From: Lachancea thermotolerans CBS 6340
Taxonomy: Eukaryota; Ascomycota; Saccharomycetes; Saccharomycetales; Saccharomycetaceae
Length of the DNA: 64,000 bases
Direction: 5' to 3'
NCBI RefSeq assembly: GCF_000142805.1
Contig: NC_013077.1
Span: 1-64,000, forward strand
The translations under genes were made by a program, and so were the position numbers. The notes under the pieces are model-generated. The model did no database searches. It was not told where the DNA came from and saw nothing but the letters and a program-made list of their open reading frames with translations. Numbering within the stretch: position 1 is the stretch's first letter; each line of letters starts with the position of its first letter. Below, in pieces: positions 10,517-22,064 of the stretch.

Positions 10517-11857
10517 ATGCCGATCCTCAATATTTCTTTCACCAACCGCTCCTGCGTTTTTCAAGCAATTGTTGATAAAAAAAGCCCTCATGTAATCAAA
10601 GGCAAAGGAGCTAGGATTGCAATAGAAAAAAATGCAAAAGAAAACGAAGATATTAGACGCCGTTAATGGTGCAGCCGTTGACTTTCCTGGCTGAGGAAAC
10701 GAAAAGGTTTTTGAAAACATTGGTAAAGCTGCTCGTCAACCTACATACTCATATGCCCCTTATGTCTCAAACAGAAGCTCCGAGCCGTTAGCCTAATTCT
10801 ACGTAGAATATTCTGCTGAAGGTGCTTTTTGGCGGCTCTTTGGTGTTCATCGGGCTCTAAAGCAATGAGAATGCTTTAAGAATTATTAGGCAATATTACT
10901 TGGAACGAGGATTACCAGGTTAGCTGAAACCGATGAGAAGAGAGAACTCTTACCATGGTTTTACTCTAGGGGCTCAATCTATCCCTTGGAATCCAAAAGT
11001 CGGCCCCTACGAACCATATTTAATGGATCGCGAGCACATCAATATTAGAATTCCTTTTGCGTATTCCCACCGCTTTAAGAGGGACGATGAGACCGAAATT
11101 GAATACGGTCAAAGGCTTATTTTAGACCTCAAAAAAAAATATTGTCGAAAATAATCCAAACGCTATGGCGACAGCCACTATCGAAACAGTACCGGGTTCT
11201 TAGCTAGGTACTATCCCTCCGCCTAAAAGCTACTTGAAGGGAATTAGAGACTTGCGTAACAAGTACTATAATATTTTCCACCTTGATAAAGTTATGTGTG
11301 GAACTGGAAGGAGCAATCCAAACGGAACACCAAATTGCTGGGAAAACCTTCTCGATCCCTGCAATGCTCCAGATATTCAAACTGTGGGTAGGGACTTTGG
11401 GATCTGGATACGTGACTTTTGCAGGAGTATTAATTGGACCGAAAATTACGAAATTCTTTTTAGCTGGGTCAAAAACTATAACTGGAGAAAGGTTCTATTC
11501 TAGCCATGTATTTTCTTGCGCACTTGCTCTTGGGGTTCAAGAAAAGGTAAAAAGACAAAAATTAATGTCTAATATATTTAAAATGGGAAATATTTACGAA
11601 ACAAGCCCAGGAGCGCCCTCATTCGTAAGCATAACATAGTCGGGGATATGAAGAGAGCTCCTAGATTTTGGGCTCTCTTAATTGTCAGTGACAGGACCAC
11701 GAAAGAGCTTTTCGACCGCGATTTGAATGTGGGACCTCGGTTGCAATCTGTTTGTTTTCATAGCGGAATCTACATAATTGATCTTTCTGTTGATCCTGGC
11801 AAAAGCTGCGGCGACAGAGCATTACTAGCTCCTTCCTTTTCATTAGAAATTATTTAA
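10517..11857 (+). pseudogene. class-III (omega) aminotransferase pseudogene
   Basis: Pieces in several plus-strand frames follow the order of a PLP-dependent class-III aminotransferase: an N-terminal 'VDKKSPHVIKGKG', 'LDAVNGAAV', 'NEKVFENIGKAARQ', 'YSYAPYVSN', 'NSYHGFTLGAQSI', 'FKRDDETEIEYGQRL', 'YLKGIRDLRNKYY..DKVMCG', 'VTFAGVLIGPKITKFFLAGSK' and a C-terminal 'DRALLAPSF'. Several frameshifts and stops separate them, so the gene is clearly dead and older than the AGP3-like pseudogene next to it. The family moves an amino group from omega-amines or amino acids to keto acids. The possible start ATG at 10517 is placed by family length. No intact copy is in the window. Confidence 0.8.
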
Positions 11858-12252
11858 CAGATTAAAACGTAAACAAAATGGTGAGATCTGTTGAAGAGCT
11901 CTCAACACATTTGAAGATTGAGGGCGTTTTTAGCTATTTTGGAAAAACCATGTTTCACGCAGTATTTAAAAGGGTAAGCGATTAAGCAAATCTGTGCTGG
12001 AAAGGACCAGATAGCTATCTTATGCATCCTCTGAGCTTATATCAATCAACTTTGTATAGCCGGAAACTGCAATATCGCCACCATATGAGTATTTTTACAG
12101 ATATTCACTATAAATAAATTATAATAGTTGAATGTCACCAGATTAATTTGATTAGCAGTATAGGCCTTATAAGGACAGCAAAACTCCCGCATCACTCTTG
12201 TTTACTAAACTTTTAAAAGTTCTCATGTTCCTGAATTTCTTCCTGACATTTT
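11858..12252. other. AT-rich spacer, no gene seen
   Basis: Separates the aminotransferase pseudogene from an LTR. No recognisable feature. Confidence 0.5.
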
Positions 12253-12664
12253 TGTCAGATCAAAGTCGGACTGCTTAAACCTTATAGTGATAGTGCCAAA
12301 TTGCATAACAAAACATTAGGGAAAAGTGGTATGGGAATTGAAAACAGCTTATAGTCATATAAAGAGACCAAAGAAAGATCTGCATCTATGCCAGAGGTCG
12401 GAAAAATCTTTATAAAATCAGAAATAGCAGGTGAAATTATAGCACAGGTGCAGTTTTTATCTCACAGTCAAGTCTCAGCCACACCTTGGAATTCTATAAA
12501 AAAATTAATAGCTTGATCAGGAAACAGGACATCAATCTTAAACCACAAGAATTGGGGAGATATTTAGTACTATCATTAAAGTAGTAGCTCAAGGGTCTTA
12601 CTATGGAAAGACGAGGCAATAAATTTGGTAAACTCTCGGCCAACGACCCAGACTTGCCTCAATA
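12253..12664 (+). mobile_element. old solo LTR of the copia-like family
   Basis: It begins TGTCAGATCAAAGTCGG, contains gatagtgccaaattgcata and 'agatatttagtactatcatt', and ends cccagacttgcctcaata. Length is 412 bp. No matching 5-bp target duplication is visible, which fits an old insertion. It is closer to the 4902 and 6880 copies than to the 27559 copy. Confidence 0.8.
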
Positions 12665-12984
12665 GAAATTAAACCTTGTCCGCTGCTTTGAGCGATCAAA
12701 GTGATTGTTAGATGCAACGTATCTGACGCTCAGGCTAACAAAAGGATTACTTCTTTACTCTGAAAGGGCAAAGAATTTGAAGAAAATAAAGACAGGCAAA
12801 GTTGTAGAGAGTATATACCCGTGATTAAAAGCCACTGCTACACAATTGAATGCTCTAATTTTTAAACAAACGAATAAGAGGCCACAATCAGATTACAGCC
12901 AAATCCAAAGCTAGGAGAAAGCTCACTCTTAATTTGCTAGCAGCTCCATGTTAAGCGGACACGGGAAGCAAAGAAGTACTTTAA
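12665..12984. other. spacer, no gene seen
   Basis: AT-rich sequence between the LTR and the minisatellite of the flocculin pseudogene. Confidence 0.45.
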
Positions 12985-13118
12985 GCTGTGCTAGCTGGGG
13001 ACTCGGAGCTGGGTGTGCCAGCTAGAGATCCGGAACCAGGTTGACCAACTGGAGGTCAAAAACCAGGCGCGCCAGCTGGGGATCTGAGACCAAGCGTGCC
13101 AGCTGGAGATCCGTAACC
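12985..13118 (-). repeat. 27-bp minisatellite, about 4.5 units, tail of a flocculin pseudogene
   Basis: On the minus strand a 27-bp unit repeats (for example CCAGCTGGCACGCTTGG), each unit encoding nine residues such as SPAGTLGLR or SLAGTPSSE. One unit carries an in-frame stop. Ser/Pro/Gly-rich units of this kind are typical of the stalk of yeast cell-wall adhesins, and the array lies just beyond the repeat region of the flocculin pseudogene. Confidence 0.8.
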
Positions 13119-14688
13119 AGATGATTTTGATCAGGACTATGTAACTCAATGTTCAAATTTCATGGTTGTGGTGCCAGTTTGAACGTTAATCTCCGTCGAA
13201 ATAATTTTTTAATTGAAATTTGTTTTGATGGTATCTGTGGTGTCACTTTCAGTCACCAATGTTGAAAGCGTTAAGGTTTTTCTAGGAGGAACACTACTAG
13301 TGTTACCATAGAAGACAGACTTTGGAGTCTCAGCGTAGTACACCGTCTCAGTAATTGCGGTGACATCGGAGCCAGTGAACGTCGTCGCCGGTGGAGTCGG
13401 TCGAGGTGAAAGAGCCGATCCAAGGGGCGTACTTTATGAGCTTCTTCTAGTTCTCCAGGATCTCGACGTGGTGCACGGTCTCGGTATCGGTAGTTGCAAT
13501 ACCATTGGAGCCGACGAACGTGCTTACATCGGTGGAGCAAGTGGTAGCGAAAGTGCCAGTCCATGGGGTGTGAATCGTAGACTCAACCTTGTCCTTCGGG
13601 GTCTCAACTTGGTACACCGTTTCAGTGATGGCGATACCGTCACTACCAGTAAAGGCCAAAATATCGGTGGAGTAGATGGCGGTAGAATTGCCGGTCCATG
13701 GAGTTTATTTCGTGGACTCAACCTTGTTCTCCGGGGTCTCGACGTAATACAATGTTTCAGCAGTTCTATAACCATCTTCACCGGTGATGGTGTACTCGGT
13801 TGTTGTAACTTTTCTTGTTTCAAGGCCGTCATAAGCTGTGATTCTAGTGGAGGTGTGGTTACCAGTTCAGGGTTCTTCTACAAAAATGACATTGTTGGTT
13901 CTTTCCTTTCCCTCGGGGGTTTTTTATGTTGATGCGACAGTATGAGAAGTGATGCTTGAACCAGCCAAGAATTTAGTTGTGTAATCCGGCCTAACATCAC
14001 ATTTTTCTCCGTCTTTGACAATAAGAATGTAATTTTCCCACGTCTCGTGCTCGACTCCATCTGGCGAAATGAAGTGGATTTCAGAGCGCCCGCCCCATTT
14101 CTCTGTATGAAGAAAATACGCAGTAGATAGTAGTATCTCTCAACCGAATCAATGGAAATAGTACTAGTTGTGTCAGGCTACTGTGTACTAAGGACAAAGC
14201 CACCAGGATCGGCAACTGCGTTTTCCAAGTCACAGCAATTAAACGCGTTCCCAGCGCCAGCATTAATATACGCAAGGTCGTCGACGTACCTCAAATTCAG
14301 TTGATATGTTTCAGTGGCCTAGAATAGCCGATAAGAAGCATGGAAAAATTAGTTATAGTTACTGGAGAAGGGTAGTATTACTCTTGACTGTCACACTAGA
14401 AGAAAAACCGCTTTTTCCGGTTTCAAAAGTGACGTAGGTTGCGCCGGAGGCATTTCCTTGTAAACCTGTACCATAAGTCGCGCAATCTTTCCATAAGTGA
14501 CTTTCTTGGGAGTAGATGGGATCTCCGCAAGGTCTGGTTTTAGTCATGGGTAAACTATAGAATGACACATCAAACGATGATTGTCGAATCTAGTAAGTTT
14601 TGGAGGCTGGAATTGCGCCTTCGTTGATTTGCATACCAAGTAAATACGCAAGGAACGAGAAAACATGAAACGCAACTGCAAAAAGCAT
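13119..14688 (-). pseudogene. FLO1-type flocculin pseudogene (PA14/GLEYA head, TPWTGTF repeats)
   Basis: A putative ATG at 14688 begins a signal-peptide-like hydrophobic segment. Then follow fragments of an adhesion domain: 'GDPIYSQESHLWKDCATYGTG', 'AGAGNAFNCCDLENAVADPGG', 'RIFFIQRNGAGALK' and 'ISPDGVEHETWENYI'. These fit the PA14/GLEYA lectin-like domains of yeast flocculins. Downstream are three to four units of about 45 residues containing 'TPWTGTF', 'TFTGSDGIAITETVY' and 'VETP', the hallmark of Flo1-type stalks. Stops and frame changes occur throughout, so it is dead. The ancestral protein would have been a GPI-anchored cell-surface flocculin. The fold assignment is by motif only. Confidence 0.85.
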
Positions 14689-17600
14689 GGAGAATAGTGT
14701 CTATGCTATAAAATGTTGAAGTGCACCTAACAAAAAGGTTACTTTATATACAGTGTATGAAACTTCCCTGCAATTTTCAATCAGAAGAGACAAATGCGTA
14801 AGGCGTGCAATAGTGATGGTGGTGCCAGCTATCTGCGAGGTTTTCGCTTTTGAAAGATTGTCTTCCACTCGAGCTGAGTGTGTCGCTGCTGCGGACAATA
14901 TATGCAGAAGTTGTAACTAGTAGTGGCCAATATGATAATTGCATAAAAGATGTAGAACGTTCTCTATTACGTCATTATGGGTCACCCTTTTTCTGAGACC
15001 TCAGGATCTTTATCGTGATACTCGCGTAGTAAACTTATCAGGGTCCAACCAAAAATATCTTCATCGAATAAATATATACAAAAACAACTATCATTTCCCC
15101 GCGAATGTTGCAGGATGAAAAGCTTTCCCAATGGCCATGGGAAAATCATTAACTCTAAGCATGACAAGTTTTTTAAAAAAAAAAAAAAGGCATTACAAAC
15201 ATCTCTTTTTTTGTAGCCTGGCTGAGCGACAATACTCAAAGGGCTTTGAGAAATTTATTCTCCAATCAAGTACAACGAGTTTCGCGACAAATGCCTGTAT
15301 ACTTACGATAAGTTGAAAGTATTTAAAATAAAAAGGCATACCCCAATGTTAGAGAGATACCCCCAAAAATGTCCGAACGGGTCGCCTGAAACTGTTTCAA
15401 AAGAATTACAAGCAGTGGCACCTGATGAATGCTGATTCAAAAGACAGCAGCAAAACATCGGGCAATACAGCCCCTATTTTTTCTGAGAGTTTAGATGCAC
15501 TGTATCACTCCAGTGTGAAGGAAGATCCGGCAAAAATTAGTCCTAACTTCACGGGAGGGGGAGTTGCGCTTTTTTCAAAAGCCAAAAGTTAGCGAATACG
15601 GGCCTGCGATTGAAATCACATAAAACTGCCTGTCGTTGAAGTGCTTCCGCTCCTTTTTCATCGCTGAAGAATTATCAGCATTGAAGGATTCTTGGCCAGC
15701 TAGTAGGAAAACGGCGTGCTTTATGTACCTCCTCAAACATGCAAAACTACCATCTAGAAGACAGCAAGCACTAAGAGCGAAGTCGAGGCAAGAGTCTTGG
15801 GGTAAACTTGCTCAAGGGTTGTCGTAGGCAACAGCCCTTTGGACCTCTAGATCTTGAAATTGGATTCGTTGAAAAAACTTGAGCAGAGCTGCTTTATTTC
15901 TGTAATTTCGAACTGCAAATGGCCATACTTCTTTAATTGCAATACTAACTCATTAAACTTAAGGAACGCTTAAAATTAGTTTGAAATATTTGGTGGAGTT
16001 CATGCATTCCAAGATTTTTGCAGTCGCTACAGGTGATATTAGGAAATCATTTGCATAAAAAAGTGATGCAAAGGTGGACAATATATTTGATTGCCCTGTT
16101 AGGCTAAAAGATAACGCAGAAGCATGGAAATTTGAGTCAAAACCTTGAAGTCGGGTATCAAATAATAAATGCAAGTCTAAAACCATAACATGAAATAGAA
16201 AAATCTTAAATGTGAAAGGAGGTTCTGATGTTCCTGGGTTTAAAATACCAATGCCTGCAATAGAGAATGGAAACAGACGTAACCGCGCAGCAAGTAATAA
16301 TATTATGTTCTGTGACTGCTATATTATTTCTTTTCTGCAAATGGTGTCAAAGACCCGCTACCAAACACAATTGTGTGACCAACAAAATCTGGCTTTTATC
16401 AATTTTCAATCCTTGAGAGGTGAGCAGAGAAAAAGTTGCAAGCTCGGTATTCAACTTGAGCCGCTGAAGCTACTCCACTTCCGACACCAAAAATAAATAT
16501 GAAGCACCAAATAACCAAAATGAAACCTCGGGAAATGGATAACACTTCAGGAATTGAAAATCATGCTAAAAGAAATAGAGCTCGAAAACCAATAAGCGCA
16601 GGAACTCTTCCAAATATAAAAAGTGGGCGAGAAATGAAGTGTGCTAAAACACTTGCGTCTTGTTGCAATATCCCGACTCTTCCAACATTGGTCTCCTGTG
16701 GGTGTTATAAATTTAGATCTTTTTTAGACTACCCCGAAAAACCACCTGTTTCACCCTAAGGTGCTGACAGAATCTTAATCTTTTTCTGAAAATCAGTTGC
16801 AAGACTCTATCCCCTATAACCTAAGGTTGTAATTTTGAGTAATTTATGGGCTGGGCAACCGTAAATTCTGTTCTGAGCATTCCCCTCCCTACGTTTGCTT
16901 GAACCTACCATACAAGTCGTTGTGAACAGAAATGTTTATTATTTTGTTTGCTGCGGTGTGCGGTCTCTTGATTTATACCCAGCCCATCAAAAGTAATTAC
17001 CGCTAAAAATTTCAGTGTTCACGTCTTTAAAATTATGCTGAAACAGAACTCTGCACTCTGTTACTTTTATTGGAATCACCGTGAGATTATGTGATCTCAG
17101 CATTTGGACTGTCTATGAAGCGCTAAATCTTTGAGCCGGAGGTCAACATTTTTGTTAGCGCAAGCATTTGATTAGATCCAGCGAGGCGCTCAAAAACGCA
17201 AGCTTGGTTAGCTGCCTATTTGCTTGCTTAGCCAGATGAAGCAAGTAACAAGCCAAGAAGAAATTGATCTTGAATCTTCCGTTTTCCCTGTCTCAAGTAT
17301 TCCAGCAAATACGCTGAAATTGCAACAGCGCTTTAATGGAAGCTTAAGAATAAATATACTCTGAAGGTGTTAAAGCAATCTGGCAGTATTGAGAATGATT
17401 TTTTAGGGTTTCTACAGTGCCGTCAAGCTGGCTGTTATGGAACTCCATGAACCTTTTGAAGTGTACGGCAGTGCTGTTCAGCTCAAAAATTACAACCTTG
17501 CCCGTAAAAATGATTAGAGCGGGAGCACTACCTCCGAGCTCCGGCATCCCTACGCTATTTATATTCGATTCTCTCGAGGCAAAGCTTTCTTTTTTTTTTC

Positions 17601-18501
17601 TTAATGCTTTAACCTCTTTTTGACGATGGTGGCGCCTAGATCTTCTGGTGTACCGGGTGCCGCTTGAATTGCGGTATTGCAAGTATTATTCGTAAGCTAT
17701 TGAGCTGCTCAAGTTTCGTGACATAGTCTCAAGATGTATCCTTTAGATTATAAGCATCTGGAAACCCCTGCAAACCCGTCAAACTTGAGGCATCTGAGCA
17801 GGACCTTCAAGTATGCTATGCGAAAGTAGCGATCTTTAATATTCTGTTTCACACTCTTATTCCCTATAGACTGTGATTATCCATCGTAGTAGCTGAGAGA
17901 GATGCTTGAAATTAACAAAATTTCAGTATTAATCAAGGCCCAGAGTTTTTTTGATGTCATTTCGCCACCCAAATTTGTTACTCGTTGGTATTCGATGGCG
18001 CACTGTCTAACTTGACCCCGCACAATATCTTCGGATTATTTATCCCTACCTTACAAGATGTAGATATGGGTGGAGAATGATATCTTCATCCAGGTAACCC
18101 TTCGCATGGGCGGTCAAACGTACTCTATTCCTGAGTCGTTGTCATTACAATGTTCGAGTCGTTGGGAAGAATTCTACCCCTCATCGTACAACATTATTTC
18201 AGCATCAGATGATCTGGCTTCTTATCGTGCATAATTTTCGTTTATGCGTTTAATGGAAACACACCTACGCTTCAATGAAATTATACGCTTACTGCACTTT
18301 GTCCGGCATCGACCAATATACCACGTGATATGAAGATGCGTGGTCGGCTCCTGATGAAGCAATTATATCACCATATATTTTTCAATTATATAGAAATACC
18401 TTGAACTATTTGTGTATCTGTCATATATCATCCTAAACATCCACATTTAAGTTGATTTTGTTTTTAAACCTTCATCTACCTACTATTGTTCCGACGACAC
18501 A
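14689..18501. other. 3.8 kb without an intact gene; traces of decayed genes
   Basis: Several stretches read like protein but are broken. 14990-15240 minus has 'FGWTLISLLREYHDKDPEVSEKG'. 15959-16186 minus has 'SNILSTFASLFYANDFLISP'. 16380-16640 minus has hydrophobic runs 'PALIGFRALFLLA' and 'GFILVIWCFIFIFGVGSG' separated by a stop, suggesting a dead membrane protein. I cannot name any of them. A 13-A run lies at 15176-15188. The last 200 bp are the promoter of the DJ-1-like gene, with a CACGTG at 18322-18327. Confidence 0.4.
18322..18327. promoter_or_regulatory. CACGTG E-box upstream of the DJ-1/PfpI gene
   Basis: The palindrome CACGTG sits in ccacgtgata about 175 bp before the ATG at 18502. 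In yeasts this is bound by Cbf1/Pho4-type bHLH factors. Regulation of this gene by such a factor is inference. Confidence 0.4.
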
Positions 18502-19083
18502 ATGGCCGTTAAACACATTCTTATGATCGCAGGCGATTTCGTTGAGGATTACGAAATCATGGTTCCATTTCAGATTCTGCTTATGGTTGGGCATAAGGTT
18601 GATGTTGTTTCACCTGAGAAAAAAGCTGGCGAGAAAATCGCCACTGCCATTCATGATTTCGAAGGCCACCAGACTTATACCGAAAAACCTGGTCACAATT
18701 TTATGCTCAATGCCACCTACTCTAATGTTCAAGCTGATGATTACGACGCGCTGGTCATTCCAGGCGGAAGGGCGCCGGAACATCTGGGAACCAATGAAAG
18801 CGTCCTCAATCTGGTTCGTGCCTTTGCAAATGCGAACAAACCAATCGCTGCTATTTGTCATGGCCCACAGCTTCTAGCAGCGGCCAATGTCATTTCCGGA
18901 CGAAAGGTTTCTGCCTACCCAGCCTGTCGTGCCGAAATTATAGTGGCTGGCGCGCAGTATCAGGCTATTGCAATTGATGGTGCTGTAACAGATGGCAAGC
19001 TCGTGACGGCCCCGGCTTGGCCAGCCCACCCGGCTTGGATGAGTCAGTTCCTTAAGGTTCTAGGTTCCAAAATCGAAGCATGA
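18502..19083 (+). CDS. DJ-1/PfpI family protein (class I glutamine-amidotransferase-like)
   Basis: A 193-residue intact protein starts at an ATG preceded by cgacacaatgg. It has the DJ-1/PfpI flavodoxin-like fold throughout: 'ILMIAGDFVEDYE' at the N-terminus with the conserved acidic residue Glu15, 'DDYDALVIPGGRAPE' at 79-93, and the nucleophile elbow 'AICHGPQLLA' with Cys119 and His120. Family members act as proteases/deglycases, glyoxalases or stress chaperones; the exact activity cannot be read. Length and motifs match the PfpI/YhbO-like branch common in bacteria and plants rather than yeast Hsp31, so horizontal acquisition is plausible but untested. It stands alone between two pseudogene-rich stretches. 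No targeting signal is seen. Confidence 0.9.
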   Translation: MAVKHILMIAGDFVEDYEIMVPFQILLMVGHKVDVVSPEKKAGEKIATAIHDFEGHQTYTEKPGHNFMLNATYSNVQADDYDALVIPGGRAPEHLGTNESVLNLVRAFANANKPIAAICHGPQLLAAANVISGRKVSAYPACRAEIIVAGAQYQAIAIDGAVTDGKLVTAPAWPAHPAWMSQFLKVLGSKIEA

Positions 19084-20979
19084 TATTCTAGTTTGTTAGG
19101 GGACGCCTATTACGAGTGAAGTCTCCGTTCATGCTGGTCTAGTTTTATGTGAATGCCGAAAGTTGTCACTGCCCATTTACTGAGCAGTCACCACCCTCCA
19201 ACTGTGAAATATCCTTAGGAACACCCTGGTGGAAATTGTCGCTGCAGACAGTTTTACTGTCAGACAGTAGGTCACAAAACTTTTTCACGAAGTCCTTGAG
19301 CTTCGAAGAGGAGTTGCAACCTGATACTTTTCTGACGAATCAGATATGCGCAGTATCCTAACAACGAGTGAAATATGTCCGCCAGAACATTTTCACTTTC
19401 GTTACATCCTATTTGTTTTCGCCGCGCAGAGTAGAACACTGTATACAATATGAAATACTGGATTTCTTGTGATAACAGGCCGATACTTGGTACCCGGTCG
19501 TGTCAAGGCCTTTGAGGCAGGAGTTGCTCGACCTACTGCTGACGCTACTGTCACTGCTCCAGTTTGGTGGCCTTCCTGGCATCTTCAGCCGCCTGTGTCT
19601 CCTACTACTGGTCTGTTTGCCAACTCGCGCTTCATTGGCTACCCTGCGGGCCGGTTACAGCACCCTTTTACACTCCTGCGTCGTTTTGCAATTTATCCCG
19701 CTCGCTGCTACCCAAAGGTGCGCGACTAAGGTCCTGCTCTTTCTCTTGCACTTGGAAGATCAGGTGATCCGCCCGCCGTTTGACTGGGTTCAGTTTAACT
19801 GCTCCATTTATCTTCCGCGCCTAAATTTTACACACATGCTTGCTTTCATCGAAGGCAGCGTTAGCTGCGTCCAGAGGCCGCGTCTCGGCCTTTTTGTCGA
19901 CCATAGTCGCCATCCAGGTTGTGGTCAGGTTCTTCGCCCATTCTTCTACTGCTCCGCAAGGGTTTCTTTCACTCCAAGACAAATCCAAATCCAAGAAAGA
20001 ATGTCAGAAAAACGAGGTAACATAAGTAGAAAAAGGGATTTCTGATTGGCAATTGAAACCATAAGGCGCAGGTACAAAAGCGGCATCAACCGAGGGGGCA
20101 AAGCAGCAACATAAGCAGGCTAAGGGCTGGTGTTAGGTTTTGCTCCCAGACAGAATGCCGTGAAACGGTAAAGAAGATTCCGCCAGGAGGTCACTCTTTG
20201 AGATTTGCTAACCGATGCGGCCTGTAAAAAATGAACATCTGGGTCGGTTCATTGACAAACTGGAAAAAAAACATGTCCCCCGCGAGCATGACTACAAGGT
20301 TTTCGAGGGGTGGCAGATCCCCGAGTCTACACGTGCTTAACTAGTGACATTTCTATGAACTAAGATCGTAATTTAAAGTTTGGTACTGGTTGTTTAAAAT
20401 TATTACCAACAGTTATAGCAGTGCTCGAAAATTGCTACTCGTGGCTGTCCGTCTTCATTTCTGCAGGAGACTTTGATGTTTCCATTATATCTGACCCCAG
20501 AAGCAGTATCTGCATATAGTAGGACAGTTTTGTAATGTTAGAGCTTGACCAACAGTCTTGTGCCTACTGCTTGTTAAACAATCTTTCAGATCCCCCTGTG
20601 GGGCCGCTTCGTGGTCCTCGGTTTAGTATTTAGGTAATGAAATATATGTTCGTCGCCTTCTTAGTCAGATAACAATTAAGCATGGCATGAAAATAGGAGG
20701 AGATCTAATCGCAGAGCATGCGGTACGCGTAGCTATCCGATGATACTTTCTTGTGCTGCCTACATGTTGAGAGTCCGCACTTTGTCTTTTTTTTCATCCA
20801 CAACGAAATTGTCAAAATCGTAGTAAATAATTTGTTTAAAACTACTTGATTACGGTATCAAAGAGTATAATTATCTCATATCAAGATAAGAACATAATGC
20901 AGCTGTATGTTTAATTAAAGTAAAATTGGAAACTAAATCTCGCTAGAATGAGAAGAGTAAATAGTTAGCATGGCAACTT
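19084..20979. other. 1.9 kb without a supported gene, with a GC-richer patch
   Basis: About 19470-19960 is visibly richer in G+C than its flanks and holds a 181-codon plus-strand frame with no family signature. The minus strand there reads partly protein-like ('DKKAETRPLDAANAAFDESKH', then 'HLIFQVQEKEQDLSRAPLG') but is cut by stops. It is possibly a decayed gene; unidentified. Confidence 0.4.
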
Positions 20980-22064
20980 TCAAGCCGCTGCTTGTTTAGC
21001 CTGCTTAAGGAATGGTTGCATGCCTCCCAAAAGGTAAACTGAGTGCCCGCTGCTTTTCGTTAATTCTTCAAAAGTGCTTTTACAGTGCTCCCCATCGAAG
21101 TATGTAAGCTGAGAGCTGCCAAGAAGCCTCTGGTCTAGGCACTTATTCATGTACTTCGCAACCAAACTCCACTTTTCAATGCTGCTATGAGGCTTTACAG
21201 TAGCTACAGTGGCCAACAAGGTTGCCACATGAAGCGGCGTTTTTGGAAAACGGCCAAAAATAGCAAATTGGTTGTAAAGACTGAAATGAAGCCTATGCTA
21301 CCGCAATAGGCTACCAATTTTGAAACAGCAACGCCAAAGACTTGAAGAAGAAAGAGTATGACGAAACCTGCCCCGATAAGGATTGAAGAAACTACCGTAA
21401 ATGCTGAACATCTTTCAACTTTCCCAAAAATCCTCATGAAATTAAAAAACATTCAAAGACTTGTACACCGATAATTGTCTCGGGGCAATATATCTTTAAT
21501 TCCTTCGGTGATGTTTGATATTCTTGTTTCTAAAAACTCCCTCCACCAAGCGCCAAACTGAGTGTTATAGATCCGCATAGCACTTTCGATTAGCTCTTTG
21601 TCATGCAGGTCGTACTGGCCAGGATCCTCAACTATATTTTGAAAAATAAAATGGCACTGCTCTCCCTCAAAAACACAACGCGGACTCGGCCACTTTCCTG
21701 AAGAGTACAAAAGTTCATTCATTCTCTCTGCGATGATATCCCATTGATTCGAATTCGAATTCACGCCAGGGGCTTCTGTTACAACAATTTCGCACAGTTT
21801 TTCGCCGGACTTTTCAATAGTACGGAAAACATTGTATTCGACAACAAACAACGTTGTTATGATACAGGAGAAAGCCAAATAAGCTTTTCCTCCTTTTCGA
21901 GAATGCCATAAAATGTCAACGGTGGCAATAGTGAAAAGGAGGTAGAATAGGGGTATTCCCTTCAATTCAATCAAGGATCACAGAAGATAGTTCCCGTATA
22001 CGTATTTGGGGAGTTTTGATCCTTCCAGTTTCTCGTAATTAAAAAAAGGGTCTTTGCCGCTCAT
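20980..22064 (-). pseudogene. tandem DUP-domain (COS/DUP380-like) membrane protein pseudogene
   Basis: From the ATG at 22064 one frame runs through 'MSGKDPFFNYEKLEGSKLPKY' to two DUP-type units. Unit one is 'WDIIAERMNELLYSSGKWPSP..FEGEQC.FIF', unit two is 'WSLVAKYMNKCLDQRLLGSSQ..FDGEHC.STFEE'; each follows a pair of hydrophobic segments. This is the architecture of the S. cerevisiae COS/DUP380 proteins, which act in endosomal/vacuolar membrane traffic. Two in-frame stops (about 21977 and 21453-21455) and one frameshift near 21230 break it. About 330 codons can be followed. The few lesions suggest recent loss, but stop read-through or assembly error is not excluded. Confidence 0.75.

Noticed and set aside
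13360-13932. 190-codon plus-strand frame
   Set aside because: Antisense to the flocculin-pseudogene repeats.
15176-15188. A13 run as a retroposed poly(A) tail
   Set aside because: No upstream cDNA-like gene copy and no flanking target duplication seen.
19469-20045. Frames of 86-181 codons on the plus strand
   Set aside because: Overlapping frames in all three phases, no domain, and only a GC-rich patch to explain them.
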